From DATDAH01 sp963823495 (GTDB lineage: Bacteria; Actinomycetota; Acidimicrobiia; Acidimicrobiales; DATDAH01), in contig CAWGLV010000001.1 in assembly GCA_963823495.1 (NCBI GenBank), positions 2,356,001 through 2,420,000 on the forward strand: a stretch of 64,000 nt of DNA, in the 5' to 3' direction. The translations under genes and the position numbers were made by a program. Within the stretch, counting starts at the first letter, position 1. Every line of letters starts with the position of its first letter. Below the pieces are notes generated by a model. It had not been told where the DNA came from. It searched no databases and saw only the letters and a program-made list of their open reading frames with translations. Shown here piece by piece: positions 7,085 through 16,481 of the stretch.

Positions 7085-8500
7085 ATGGCCCGACCGCTGA
7101 CCGAGCTCCTCGACGGCCTCGGCGAGTACGTCATGGTCCCGGAGGGGGCAGCCGACGGCGTCATGGTGACCGCCATCGACCACGACAGCCGGGTCGTCGG
7201 CCCGGGCTCCTGCTTCTGCGCCCTCCTCGGTGAGCACCGCGACGGCCACGACCACGCCCCCGCGGCGGTCGCCGACGGGGCGGTGGCCCTCGTGGTGGAA
7301 CGTCGTCTGGACCTCTCGGTCCCCCAGATCGTGGTCCCCGACTCCCGCACGGCGATGGGCCGGCTCGCCGCGGCCTTCTTCGACCACCCGTCTCGCCGCG
7401 TCGCGGTCGTCGGGGTCACGGGGACCAACGGCAAGACCACCGTCACCCACCTCCTCGCGGCCGTCCTCGAGCACGCCGCCCGACCCACCAGGGTCCTCGG
7501 CACCCTCAGCGGGGCCCGAACCACCCCGGAGGCCCCGGCCCTCCAGGCCCAACTGGCGGCAGCCGCCGCCGAGGGACAGGCGGTGGTCGCCATGGAGGTC
7601 TCCTCCCACGCCATCGAGCTGCGGCGGATCGTGGGTACCTGGTTCACCGTGGCCGTCTTCACGAACCTCTCCCAGGACCACCTGGACTTCCACGGGACCA
7701 TGGACCGCTACTTCGCGGCGAAGGCCCGGCTCTTCGAGCCCGAGCGCGCCGGGGTGGGCCTCGTCAACCGGGACGACGCCTGGGGCAGGCAGCTACTGGA
7801 CCAGATGGCCATCCCGGCCGTGGCCTGGTCGGCCGCCGACGCCGTGGACCCCGTGTTGGGCCCCGACGGGAGCTCGTTCACCTGGCGGGGCCAACCGGTC
7901 CGAATCGCCCTGGCCGGCCGGTTCAACCTGGCCAACGCCGTCGCCGCCGCCGAGGCCGCGCTGGCCCTGGGCCTGACTCCCGAGCAGATCGCGGCCGGCC
8001 TCGCCCAGGCCCGACCACCCCGGGGTCGTTTCGAGCCGGTGGGGGACGGTCCGATCGCGGCCATCGTCGACTACGCCCACACCCCCGACGCGCTCGAGCA
8101 GGCCCTGGCGTCGGCCCGCGACCTCACACCGGGTCGCCTGATCGTGGTGTTCGGCTGCGGGGGCGACCGGGATCGCGAGAAGCGACCGGCGATGGGTCGC
8201 GTCGCCGATCGGGGGGCCGATGTGGTCGTGGTGACCTCCGACAACCCGCGTCATGAGCCGCCGGAGGCCATCATCGACGAGGTGATGACCGGACTGGAGC
8301 GAGTCGACGACCTGATCGTGGAGCCCGACCGCCGTCGGGCGATCGAGCACGCGGTGGCCCGGGCGGTGCCGGGAGACCTGGTGCTGGTGGCCGGCAGGGG
8401 CCATGAGGTGAGTCAGGACCGGGGCGATCGCGAGATCCCCTTCGACGACCGCGAGGTCCTGGCGTCGGTCCTGGCGGAGAGCGCGGAGCAGCGAGCATGA
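7085..8500 (+). CDS. murE: UDP-MurNAc-tripeptide synthetase MurE (meso-DAP adding)
   Basis: MurE adds the third residue of the peptidoglycan stem peptide. It has 471 residues. The ATP loop is GTNGKTT (113-119), and DNPR (386-389) is the motif that marks enzymes using meso-diaminopimelate rather than lysine, so the wall is predicted to be of DAP type. The ATG at 7085 comes three bases after the ftsI stop. The stop overlaps mraY by ATGA, so the place normally filled by murF is empty. Confidence 0.96.
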   Translation: MARPLTELLDGLGEYVMVPEGAADGVMVTAIDHDSRVVGPGSCFCALLGEHRDGHDHAPAAVADGAVALVVERRLDLSVPQIVVPDSRTAMGRLAAAFFDHPSRRVAVVGVTGTNGKTTVTHLLAAVLEHAARPTRVLGTLSGARTTPEAPALQAQLAAAAAEGQAVVAMEVSSHAIELRRIVGTWFTVAVFTNLSQDHLDFHGTMDRYFAAKARLFEPERAGVGLVNRDDAWGRQLLDQMAIPAVAWSAADAVDPVLGPDGSSFTWRGQPVRIALAGRFNLANAVAAAEAALALGLTPEQIAAGLAQARPPRGRFEPVGDGPIAAIVDYAHTPDALEQALASARDLTPGRLIVVFGCGGDRDREKRPAMGRVADRGADVVVVTSDNPRHEPPEAIIDEVMTGLERVDDLIVEPDRRRAIEHAVARAVPGDLVLVAGRGHEVSQDRGDREIPFDDREVLASVLAESAEQRA

Positions 8501-9531
8501 GGACCCTCCTGTTCGCCGCCGGGGTGTCCCTGATGGTGTCCCTGCTGGGCACCAAGGTCCTCATCGACATCCTGACCCGACGCCGGATCGGTCAGCCCAT
8601 CCGGGAGGACGGCCCCCAGGGCCATGCCACCAAGGCGGGCACCCCGACCATGGGGGGAGCCGCGATCGTGGCCGGGGCCGTCGTCGGCTACCTGGCCTCG
8701 GACCTCTCCAACAGCCGGATCATCACCCGCTCCGGCCTGGTGGTCATGTTGGCCGTCGTCGGTGCCGGTCTCGTGGGCCTGGCCGACGACTGGATCAAGG
8801 TCACCCGAGAGCGCAACCTCGGCCTCACCTCACGCACCAAGTTCCTCGGCCTCCTGGCGGTGGCCATCGCCTTCGCCACGCTGGCCCTCAACCACACGCC
8901 GGTCAGCACCGACCTCTCCTTCACCCGCGCCGGCGTCCTCGTGGACCTGGGGACCGTCGGGTGGAGCATCTGGGCCATCCTGTTGATCGTCGGCACCACC
9001 AACGCGGTCAACCTCACCGACGGCCTCGACGGCCTGGCGGGTGGTGCCTCGGTGCTGGCCTTCTCCGCGTTCATCGTGATCGGCTTCTGGGCGTTCCGGC
9101 ATCCCTTCAACTACGGCGTCCCCCACGCCCTGGACCTCGCGGTGGTGGCGGCCTGCATGACCGGCGCCTGCGTCGGCTTCCTCTGGTGGAACGCTTCGCC
9201 CGCCCAGATCTTCATGGGGGACACCGGGTCCCTGGCCATCGGGGCCGGCCTGGCGGGCCTGGCCCTGATGAACAACACCTCGCTGCTGCTGGCCGTGGTC
9301 GGGGCGCTCTTCGTGGTCGAGACCCTCTCGGTGATGGTCCAGGTGGCCAGCTTCCAGCTCTTCGGGCGGCGACTGTTCCGCATGGCCCCGATCCACCACC
9401 ACTTCGAGCTGCGGGGCTGGCCGGAGACCACCGTCATCATCCGCTTCTGGATCCTCTCCGGGATGTGCACCGCGGTCGGCCTCGGGCTCTACTACGCCGA
9501 CTTCATCGGTCTGCCGGGGGCCCGGGATTGA
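8497..9531 (+). CDS. mraY: Phospho-MurNAc-pentapeptide transferase MraY
   Basis: MraY moves phospho-MurNAc-pentapeptide from UDP to undecaprenyl phosphate, forming lipid I. It has 344 residues with about ten membrane helices. Family motifs are KAGTPTMGG (46-54), the LTDGLDGLAGG loop, FMGDTGS, and PIHHHFELRGW near the end; the aspartates of these loops bind Mg2+. The start overlaps the murE stop and the stop overlaps the murD start. Confidence 0.97.
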   Translation: MRTLLFAAGVSLMVSLLGTKVLIDILTRRRIGQPIREDGPQGHATKAGTPTMGGAAIVAGAVVGYLASDLSNSRIITRSGLVVMLAVVGAGLVGLADDWIKVTRERNLGLTSRTKFLGLLAVAIAFATLALNHTPVSTDLSFTRAGVLVDLGTVGWSIWAILLIVGTTNAVNLTDGLDGLAGGASVLAFSAFIVIGFWAFRHPFNYGVPHALDLAVVAACMTGACVGFLWWNASPAQIFMGDTGSLAIGAGLAGLALMNNTSLLLAVVGALFVVETLSVMVQVASFQLFGRRLFRMAPIHHHFELRGWPETTVIIRFWILSGMCTAVGLGLYYADFIGLPGARD

Positions 9532-10859
9532 CTCCCACCCGCGCCCTCGTGGTGGGCCTCGGGGTGACCGGTCGTGCCGTGAGCCGCGCCTTGGTGGCCC
9601 GCGGAAGCGCGGTCACCGCGGTCGAGGACCAACCCGATGACGCCCATCGGACCTTCGCCGAAGAGGTCGGGCTCGATCTGGTCGAGGCCCCCGACGCCCG
9701 CCGCCTGGCGGCCGAGATGGCCGACGCCGAGATGGTCCTGCCGAGTCCTGGTGTACCGGACCGCCACCCCGTGTTCGCCGTCGCCGCCCGCGCCGCGGTG
9801 CCGGTGCGCTCCGAGTTCGACCTCGCTGAGGCGTGGGACGACCGTCCGATCGTCGCGGTCACGGGCACGAACGGCAAGACGACGGTGACCCACCTCGCCG
9901 CCGACATGCTCCGGCGGTCCGGCCGGGTCGTGGCCGAGGCGGGCAACGTCGAGACCCCGCTCGTCGAGGCCATCGAGGACCCCGCAACCGAGGTGTTCGT
10001 CGTCGAGGCCAGTTCCTTCCGCCTGGGCCACACCGCCCACTGGGCGCCCCGGGTGGCGGCCTGGTTGAACTTCGCTCCCGACCACCTCGACGTCCACGCG
10101 GACCTCGCGACCTACGAGGCGGCCAAGGCCCGGATCTGGGCCGATCAGGAACCCGAGGACATCGCGGTGGTCAACGCCGATGACCCCGTGGTCGCCGGTC
10201 ACCGTGGCCGGGCCCGGCGTCGGACCTTCGGTCAGTGCGGCGGGGCGGACGCCACGGTCCGGGACGGCTGGCTCCTCATCGACGACCGGCGTCTCCTGGC
10301 GGTGACCGACCTGCGGCGGGCCCTGGACCACGACCAGGCCAATGGCCTCGCCGCCGCGCTCATGGTCGAGCCCATCGGCGTCGGTGACGACGCCATCACC
10401 GAGGCGCTCGCCGCCTTCGACGGCCTGCCCCATCGGGTACAGATGGTCGGTGAGGGTGGCGGGGTGACCTGGTACGACGACTCCAAGGCCACCACCCCAC
10501 ACGCCACCGGTGCGGCCGTCGATGCCTTCGACTCCGTGATCCTCATCGCGGGTGGGCGCAACAAGGGCCTCGACCTCACCGAGGTGCTCGGCCGCCGGGG
10601 CTCGGTGCGTTCGGTCGTGGCCATCGGCGAGGCCGCACCCGACGTGGTCACCGCCGTGGCCGGCCGGGTTCCGGTGGTGACCGCTCCGTCCATGGCGGAG
10701 GCCGTCGCCGAAGCCGGCACGGTCGCCCGGGCTGGTGACGCCGTCGTGCTCTCGCCCGGTTGCGCGTCCTTCGACTGGTACTCGTCCTACGGCGAGCGCG
10801 GCGAGGACTTCGCCCGTCTCGTCCGCATCCACCTCGACCGGGAGGCCTCGCGCCCATGA
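9528..10859 (+). CDS. murD: UDP-MurNAc-L-alanine:D-glutamate ligase MurD
   Basis: MurD adds D-glutamate to UDP-MurNAc-L-alanine in the cytoplasm. It has 443 residues with the Rossmann start VVGLGVTGRAVSRAL, the ATP loop TGTNGKTT (112-119), and the C-terminal motif WYDDSKATTPHA that binds ATP and metal in Mur ligases. The start is a TTG at 9528 that overlaps the mraY stop (TTGA); no ATG or GTG lies at a suitable place. Confidence 0.95.
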   Translation: MTPTRALVVGLGVTGRAVSRALVARGSAVTAVEDQPDDAHRTFAEEVGLDLVEAPDARRLAAEMADAEMVLPSPGVPDRHPVFAVAARAAVPVRSEFDLAEAWDDRPIVAVTGTNGKTTVTHLAADMLRRSGRVVAEAGNVETPLVEAIEDPATEVFVVEASSFRLGHTAHWAPRVAAWLNFAPDHLDVHADLATYEAAKARIWADQEPEDIAVVNADDPVVAGHRGRARRRTFGQCGGADATVRDGWLLIDDRRLLAVTDLRRALDHDQANGLAAALMVEPIGVGDDAITEALAAFDGLPHRVQMVGEGGGVTWYDDSKATTPHATGAAVDAFDSVILIAGGRNKGLDLTEVLGRRGSVRSVVAIGEAAPDVVTAVAGRVPVVTAPSMAEAVAEAGTVARAGDAVVLSPGCASFDWYSSYGERGEDFARLVRIHLDREASRP

Positions 10860-12103
10860 GCCCGCATTCGGAGACATCGACCGCGAACCGGAGCCGCCGC
10901 AGCCACCCCGGCCGAACGCGTCCGCGGCCGGCCCGCCACGACTCCGGCGCGGCCCGGGGCCGCCACCCCTCAGCCCGGCCCGGGCCCAAGCGGCCGCCAG
11001 GGGACCGGTCCTCGACCTTCGTCGGCCTGCTCGCGGTGGTCACCGCCCTCGTCCTGCTCGGCCTGGTGATGGTGATGTCGGCGGCGTCGGTGAGCGATCT
11101 CCGGAACACCGGGTCGGCCTGGGACAGCTTCTCCCGTCAGGCGATCTTCGCCGTCCTGGGGTTCGTGGGCATGTTCGCGGTGATGCGTCAGCACTACGGC
11201 TTGTGGCGTCGGATGGCGACGCCGTTGCTCGTGATCAGCTTCATCCTCCTGGCCCTCGTCCTGGTCCCCGGTGTGGGGGTCGGGGCCAACGGCGCCACCC
11301 GGTGGTTGGGGGCCGGCTCCCTGCGCATCCAGCCCTCGGAGTTGGCCAAGCTGGCCATCATCATCTGGTCGGCGCGGTGGCTGGCCATGGAGCGCAACCG
11401 CGCCGTGATCCGCGAGGATCCACGGGTCCTGCGCCCGGTCCTCTTGGCCCTGGCCGGGCTCGGCGCCCTGCTGTTGCTCCAGCCCAACCTCGGGACCCTG
11501 ATCGTCACCGCCGGGGCCGTCGGTGCGGTCATCTTCGTGTCCGGGGCCTCCCTGGCCCGGCTCGCCGGGTGGGCCGCCCTCGGCTTCTCCGCCGCCGCGA
11601 TCGCCGCCCTCAGCGCCGACTACCGCCGGGCCCGCGTCCTCGCGTTCCTCGACCCGTGGGCCGATCCGGCGAACACGGGCTATCAGACGATCCAGTCCCT
11701 GGTGGGCATCGCCGGGGGGGGCCTGACCGGCGTCGGCCTCGGCGCCAGCCGGGCCAAGTGGGGCTTCCTGCCCTATGCCCACACGGACTTCATCTTCGCG
11801 ATCATCGCCGAGGAACTCGGGCTCATCGGTGCCGTCACCGTCCTCGGGTTGCTGGCGGCCCTGGGCTACTTCGGCATCCGCGCCGCCCTCCGGGCGCCGG
11901 ACGCCTTCGGCATGTTCCTCGCCGCCGGGATCACGACGTGGTTCGTGCTGCAGGCGGTGGTCAACATCGGGGCGGTGGTCGGGCTGCTGCCCGTCACCGG
12001 CGTACCCCTGCCCTTCGTCTCCTACGGCGGCACGTCCCTCGTGGTCAACCTGATGGCGATGGGCGTGCTGCTCAGCGTGGCCCGCCACGGTCGGGATGCC
12101 TGA
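10856..12103 (+). CDS. ftsW: Septal peptidoglycan glycosyltransferase FtsW
   Basis: FtsW is a SEDS-family polymerase that makes septal glycan strands together with FtsI. It has 415 residues: an arginine/proline-rich cytoplasmic tail of about 52 residues, then about ten membrane helices. Recognisable motifs include QPSELAKLA and, near the end, PFVSYGGTSLVVNL, both characteristic of SEDS proteins. The ATG overlaps the murD stop and the gene overlaps murG by eight bases. Confidence 0.95.
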   Translation: MSPHSETSTANRSRRSHPGRTRPRPARHDSGAARGRHPSARPGPKRPPGDRSSTFVGLLAVVTALVLLGLVMVMSAASVSDLRNTGSAWDSFSRQAIFAVLGFVGMFAVMRQHYGLWRRMATPLLVISFILLALVLVPGVGVGANGATRWLGAGSLRIQPSELAKLAIIIWSARWLAMERNRAVIREDPRVLRPVLLALAGLGALLLLQPNLGTLIVTAGAVGAVIFVSGASLARLAGWAALGFSAAAIAALSADYRRARVLAFLDPWADPANTGYQTIQSLVGIAGGGLTGVGLGASRAKWGFLPYAHTDFIFAIIAEELGLIGAVTVLGLLAALGYFGIRAALRAPDAFGMFLAAGITTWFVLQAVVNIGAVVGLLPVTGVPLPFVSYGGTSLVVNLMAMGVLLSVARHGRDA

Positions 12104-13229
12104 CCCCGACCGGTCGGCGCCCACCTGGGCCCTGATCGCCGGCGGGGGGACCGCCGGCCACACCCTGCCGGGAATCGCCATCGGTCACGCTCTGGTCGCC
12201 CGCGGCCACGCCGAAGCGACGATCCACTTCGTGGGCAGCGAACGGGGCAGCGAGACCCGTCTCGTCCCCGAAGCCGGTTTCGACCTGACCGCGCTCCCGG
12301 GTAGGGGGATCCAACGACGCCTCACCTTCGAGAACGTCGCCGCCGTGGTCGGTCTGGTTCGGGCCTTCGGCCGCGCCCTGCGCCTGGTGCGACGCCGTCG
12401 CCCCTCGGTCGTGGTCGCCCTCGGGGGCTACGCCTCGGTGGCCTGTGCCCTCGCCGCCGTCCTCCACCGCACGCCGATCGTGGTGGCCGAACAGAACGCC
12501 GTTCCGGGTGCGGCGAACCGCCTGGTCGCCCGGTTCGCCCGGGTCGCCGCCGTGTCCTTCCCCGGTACCGACCTCCCCCGTGCGGTGGTCACCGGCAACC
12601 CCGTCCGTCCGGCGATCCTGGCCGTGGACCGCACCCGGGACGGACCCGATGCCCGCCGCCGCCTGGAGCTGCCCGAGGACCGGGTGGTGGTCCTGGCCTT
12701 CGGCGGCTCACTGGGCGCCCGCCGCATCAACCGGGCGGTGGCCGGGCTCGCGGCGCGCTGGTCCGACCGCACCGACCTCGCCCTGCGGCACGTGGTCGGT
12801 GGACGCGACTGGGACGACGCCACGGCCCGGGGCGAGGAACGGGCCGGGCCAGGCGGCATCCTCTACCGCCCCGTGCGCTACGAGGACGACATGCCCACCG
12901 CTCTGGCCGCCGCCGACCTCGTGGTGGCCCGGGCGGGCGCCACCACCGTGGCCGAGCTGGCGGTGCTCGGCGTGCCGAGCGTCCTGGTACCCCTGCCCAT
13001 CGCCACCGCCGACCACCAGACCGCCAATGCCCGCGCCCTGGTCGATCGGGGCGCCGCCCGATTGGTCCCCGACGCCGAACTGGACGTCGACCGCCTGGAG
13101 GCGGAACTGGGTCCGCTCGTCGGGGACGGCGGGGCGCGGGCGGCAATGGGGGAGGCCGCCGCGTCCCTGGGCCGACCCGACGCCGCCGACCGGGTCGCCG
13201 ACCTCGTGGTGGAGCATGCCCGTGCCTGA
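12096..13229 (+). CDS. murG: UDP-GlcNAc:lipid I transferase MurG
   Basis: MurG is a GT-B glycosyltransferase at the inner face of the membrane that turns lipid I into lipid II. It has 377 residues. GGGTAGHT (16-23) is the N-terminal glycine loop for lipid I, and the C-terminal half carries the UDP-GlcNAc site with ARAGATTVAELAVLG and the PLPIATADHQTANA stretch typical of MurG. The ATG lies inside the end of ftsW. Confidence 0.96.
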   Translation: MPDPDRSAPTWALIAGGGTAGHTLPGIAIGHALVARGHAEATIHFVGSERGSETRLVPEAGFDLTALPGRGIQRRLTFENVAAVVGLVRAFGRALRLVRRRRPSVVVALGGYASVACALAAVLHRTPIVVAEQNAVPGAANRLVARFARVAAVSFPGTDLPRAVVTGNPVRPAILAVDRTRDGPDARRRLELPEDRVVVLAFGGSLGARRINRAVAGLAARWSDRTDLALRHVVGGRDWDDATARGEERAGPGGILYRPVRYEDDMPTALAAADLVVARAGATTVAELAVLGVPSVLVPLPIATADHQTANARALVDRGAARLVPDAELDVDRLEAELGPLVGDGGARAAMGEAAASLGRPDAADRVADLVVEHARA

Positions 13230-14634
13230 GCCCGCCCCGATCGCCGAGCCCGGTGCCGCCGTCGACCTCACGCCGCCCCGGGACATCCACGTCGTGGGCA
13301 TCGGCGGGGCGGGGATGAGCGCCATCGCGAGCGTGTTGACCGGCATGGGCCACAGGGTGAGCGGCAGCGACCTCAAGGCCTCCAAGGCTCTGGACCGCCT
13401 GGCCGACCAAGGCGTCCGGGTGGCGGTCGGTCACCGCGCGGACCAGTTGGGCGACGCCGAGGTCGTCGCCGTGTCCACGGCGATCGGCGCCGACAACCCT
13501 GAGGTCGTCGCCGCCCGCGAGGGGGGCACGCCGGTGCTGCGCCGTTCCGAGGTTCTGGCCGCCATCACCGGCCTGCGGCGCACGATCTCCGTCGCGGGGA
13601 CCCACGGCAAGACGACGACCTCGTCCATGTTGGCCGTGATCCTCGCCGAGGCCGGCCTCCATCCCAGCTTCATCATCGGTGGCGACGTGAACCAGATCGG
13701 TTCGGGTGCGGTGTGGTCCGACGGCGAGTGGTTCGTGGTCGAGGCCGACGAGAGCGATGGGACCTTCGTCGAGCTCCGCACCGAGATCGCCGTCGTCACC
13801 AACGTGGAGCCCGACCACCACGCCCACTACGGCGGATTCGACGCGCTGCGGGACGCCTTCGACCGGTTCGTGGACGGGGCGGGCCATCTCGCCGTGGTCG
13901 GGGTCGACGATGCCGAGGGGGCGGCGCTGGCCGCCCGCCACCAGGTCGTCACCGTCGGCGAGGTCGAGGCCACCTACCGGATCGGGGCCCTCCGCCGCGA
14001 GCCGCGGGGCACGACGTTCCGTCTCGAGCACGAGACCCGGGACCTCGGTGAGGTCCATCTGCCGGTTCCCGGCGCCCACAACGCCCGTAACGCGGCCGTC
14101 GCCGCGGCCACGGCCCTGGAGATCGGGGTCGACTTCTCCACGGTGGTGCGCGCCCTGGCCCGCTTCGGCGGCGTCGCGCGGCGCTTCGAGTTCCGCGGTG
14201 AGGCCGCTGGCGTGGACTTCGTCGACGACTACGCCCATCTGCCGACCGAGGTCGCCGCGGCGCTGGCGGCGGGTCGGGACACCCGGCCGGAGCGATTGGT
14301 CGCGGTCTTCCAGCCTCACCGCTACTCCCGTGTCGCCGCCCTCGCCCCTGAGTTCGGCTCGTCCTTCACCGATGCCGACCTCCTGGCCGTCACCGACGTC
14401 TACAGCGCCGGCGAGGCCCCCATCGCCGGGGTCTCGGGCAAGGCCGTCGTGGATGCCGTCCTGGCCGACGATCCCACCCGCTCGGTGGCCTACCTGCCTC
14501 GGCGAGAGGAACTGGTCGACTACCTGGTCAGGCGCCTCCGCCCCGGCGATCTCTGCCTGACCCTCGGCGCCGGCGACCTCACGACGTTGCCCGATGAGCT
14601 CCAGGCGGCGCTGGCGGCCCGGCCGGAGCCGTGA
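13216..14634 (+). CDS. murC: UDP-MurNAc:L-alanine ligase MurC
   Basis: MurC starts the stem peptide by adding L-alanine to UDP-MurNAc. From ATG 13216 it has 472 residues; a GTG at 13222 is an alternative. VVGIGGAGMS is the N-terminal nucleotide fold and GTHGKTTT (128-135) is the ATP loop, where histidine in place of asparagine is typical of MurC. GGTGGAG lies just before the ATG. The gene overlaps murG by 14 bases and murB by GTGA. Confidence 0.96.
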   Translation: MPVPEPAPIAEPGAAVDLTPPRDIHVVGIGGAGMSAIASVLTGMGHRVSGSDLKASKALDRLADQGVRVAVGHRADQLGDAEVVAVSTAIGADNPEVVAAREGGTPVLRRSEVLAAITGLRRTISVAGTHGKTTTSSMLAVILAEAGLHPSFIIGGDVNQIGSGAVWSDGEWFVVEADESDGTFVELRTEIAVVTNVEPDHHAHYGGFDALRDAFDRFVDGAGHLAVVGVDDAEGAALAARHQVVTVGEVEATYRIGALRREPRGTTFRLEHETRDLGEVHLPVPGAHNARNAAVAAATALEIGVDFSTVVRALARFGGVARRFEFRGEAAGVDFVDDYAHLPTEVAAALAAGRDTRPERLVAVFQPHRYSRVAALAPEFGSSFTDADLLAVTDVYSAGEAPIAGVSGKAVVDAVLADDPTRSVAYLPRREELVDYLVRRLRPGDLCLTLGAGDLTTLPDELQAALAARPEP

Positions 14635-15569
14635 CCAGGGAGCCGGCCGCGGACCTCGCGGCCCTCGGCGACGCCCTCGCAGATGTGCTCGGCCCCCGCC
14701 TGCGGCGCGCCGAGCCCCTCGGTCCCCTCACCACCTACCGCGTCGGAGGGCCGGCGGCGCTCCTGGTCGAGGTCGGTGACCAGGCCGAGCTGTCCACCGT
14801 GGCGGCGGTCGTCGCCGCCCGCCCGATACCGGTCCTGGTGATCGGCAGAGGATCCAACCTCTTGGTCCACGACGTCGGCTTCGACGGCCTCGCGGTGCGA
14901 CTGGGTGGCAGCTTCACCGAGCTGGTGATCGACGCCACCACGGTGCACGCCGGGGGGGCGCTGGCCCTTCCCGTGCTGGCCCGCCAGACGGCGGCCGCCG
15001 GCCTCACGGGCCTGGAGTGGGCCGTCGGCGTCCCGGGCACGGTCGGCGGCGGCGTGCGGATGAACGCCGGAGGCCATGGCTCCGACATGGCCGAGACCCT
15101 GGTCGGGGTCCGCCTTCTCGACCTGCGCACGGGCGAAGATGGCGAGGTGCCCGCCGCCCGTCTGGATCTCGGCTACCGCCACTCCTCCATCCGGCCGGGC
15201 CAGGTCGTGTGTCGGGCGTCCTTCGCGCTCGCTCCTGGTGATGCCGATGCCTCAGCGGCTGAGATCGCCGAGATCGTCCGATGGCGCCGAGACCACCAGC
15301 CGGGTGGTGCCAACGTGGGCTCGGTCTTCACCAACCCCGAAGGTGACTCGGCGGGCCGTCTCATCGACGTCGCCGGCGCCAGAGGTCTGCGCCGGGGTAC
15401 CGCCGAGGTCTCCACCAAGCACGCCAACTTCATCCAGGTCGATCCCGGCGGCCGGGCCGAGGACGTGTACCACCTCATGGTGGAGGTGCGCGACCGGGTC
15501 CGGGAGGCCACGGGCGTCGTGCTCGTGCCCGAGACCCGCCTCGTGGGGTTCCCCGAGGTGCCGGCGTGA
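14631..15569 (+). CDS. murB: UDP-N-acetylenolpyruvoylglucosamine reductase MurB
   Basis: MurB reduces UDP-GlcNAc-enolpyruvate to UDP-MurNAc with NADPH and bound FAD. It has 312 residues. The FAD-binding segment includes GRGSNLLV, followed by WAVGVPGTVGGGVRMNAG. The catalytic proton donor is expected in GSVFTNPEG, and STKHANFIQV is the conserved C-terminal stretch with the family's lysine-histidine pair. The GTG start overlaps the murC stop. Confidence 0.96.
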   Translation: MTREPAADLAALGDALADVLGPRLRRAEPLGPLTTYRVGGPAALLVEVGDQAELSTVAAVVAARPIPVLVIGRGSNLLVHDVGFDGLAVRLGGSFTELVIDATTVHAGGALALPVLARQTAAAGLTGLEWAVGVPGTVGGGVRMNAGGHGSDMAETLVGVRLLDLRTGEDGEVPAARLDLGYRHSSIRPGQVVCRASFALAPGDADASAAEIAEIVRWRRDHQPGGANVGSVFTNPEGDSAGRLIDVAGARGLRRGTAEVSTKHANFIQVDPGGRAEDVYHLMVEVRDRVREATGVVLVPETRLVGFPEVPA

Positions 15570-16339
15570 GCGCGGTAGCGATCGATCCCCGCATCCGTGA
15601 GCGACGGGTGACCGTCGCCCGTGACGCCGGTCGTCGACGACTCCGGCGCCTGGTGGGCATGGGAGTCGTCCTGGCTCTGGGCCTCCTGGCCTTCGGCCTG
15701 ACCTGGACGCCGGTCCTCGACGTCGAGACGGTGGAGGTCCGGGGCGCGGTGAGGACCTCACCGGAAGCCGTCATCGGGGCGGCGGGCGTGTCCCCGGGTG
15801 ACCCGCTGGTCTGGTTCGACAGCGCCGCGGCGCAGGACGCGGTCGCCGCCCTGCCCTGGGTCGACCGGGTCACGGTGCGTCGGGACTGGTCGGGCGCGGT
15901 GTCCGTCGAGGTGACCGAGCGCCGGCCGGTGGCGGCCCTGGCCAACGAGGACGGGACCTGGGCGCTGGCTGACGGTGACGGTCGTGTGGTGGCCAACGTG
16001 GAGGCCGAGCCCACCGACGTCGCCCTGGTGGACGGCGTGACTGCCTCGGCGGCTCCGGGCGCCCAACTCGACGACGCGGTGCTGGAGGCCCTGACCGTCG
16101 CCACGGCGGTGCCGGCCGGTCTCCGATCCGCGGTCGCGACCGTACGGGGCGCCGGGACGGGCCTCGAGGTCACCTTGCGGGCCGGAGGGACCATCGCGTT
16201 GGGTGGACCCGAGGCTCCCGCGGCGAAGCTGGCGGCGGCGGCGGCCGTCCTGGCCACCGTGACCCCAGGATGCGTGGACCGCCTGGACGTGACGCTGCCC
16301 GCGGCGCCCGCCCTGATACGGGTACCGGGGTGTGTCTGA
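15566..16339 (+). CDS. ftsQ: Cell division protein FtsQ
   Basis: FtsQ (257 residues) is a bitopic membrane protein linking FtsL and its partner to the divisome. A basic cytoplasmic tail (1-30) is followed by a membrane span (about 31-48) and an extracytoplasmic POTRA domain beginning near residue 52 (VLDVETVEVRGAVRTSPEAV), then the beta domain with WVDRVTVRRDWSGAVSVEV. The GTG start overlaps the murB stop; 142 bases separate it from ftsZ. Confidence 0.92.
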   Translation: MSAVAIDPRIRERRVTVARDAGRRRLRRLVGMGVVLALGLLAFGLTWTPVLDVETVEVRGAVRTSPEAVIGAAGVSPGDPLVWFDSAAAQDAVAALPWVDRVTVRRDWSGAVSVEVTERRPVAALANEDGTWALADGDGRVVANVEAEPTDVALVDGVTASAAPGAQLDDAVLEALTVATAVPAGLRSAVATVRGAGTGLEVTLRAGGTIALGGPEAPAAKLAAAAAVLATVTPGCVDRLDVTLPAAPALIRVPGCV

Positions 16340-16481
16340 TGGCGCTCGACGGTCACCCCCGAGGGGGTGGAGCACGGTGCCGTTCGACGGACGACCCCCG
16401 TCTGGCCCTACGATCGGGCATTCGTCAGGACGAGATGTACGACGCGCCGGCTCGACCGAGCGGCTCGAGGTGGAGGACCCC
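16340..16481 (+). promoter_or_regulatory. ftsZ upstream region with possible -10
   Basis: This 142-base gap breaks the otherwise overlapping cluster and so probably carries a dedicated ftsZ promoter. TACGAT at 16409-16414 is the best -10 candidate; no clear -35 is seen. GAGGTGGAG (16467-16475) before the ATG is the ribosome binding site. Confidence 0.4.
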
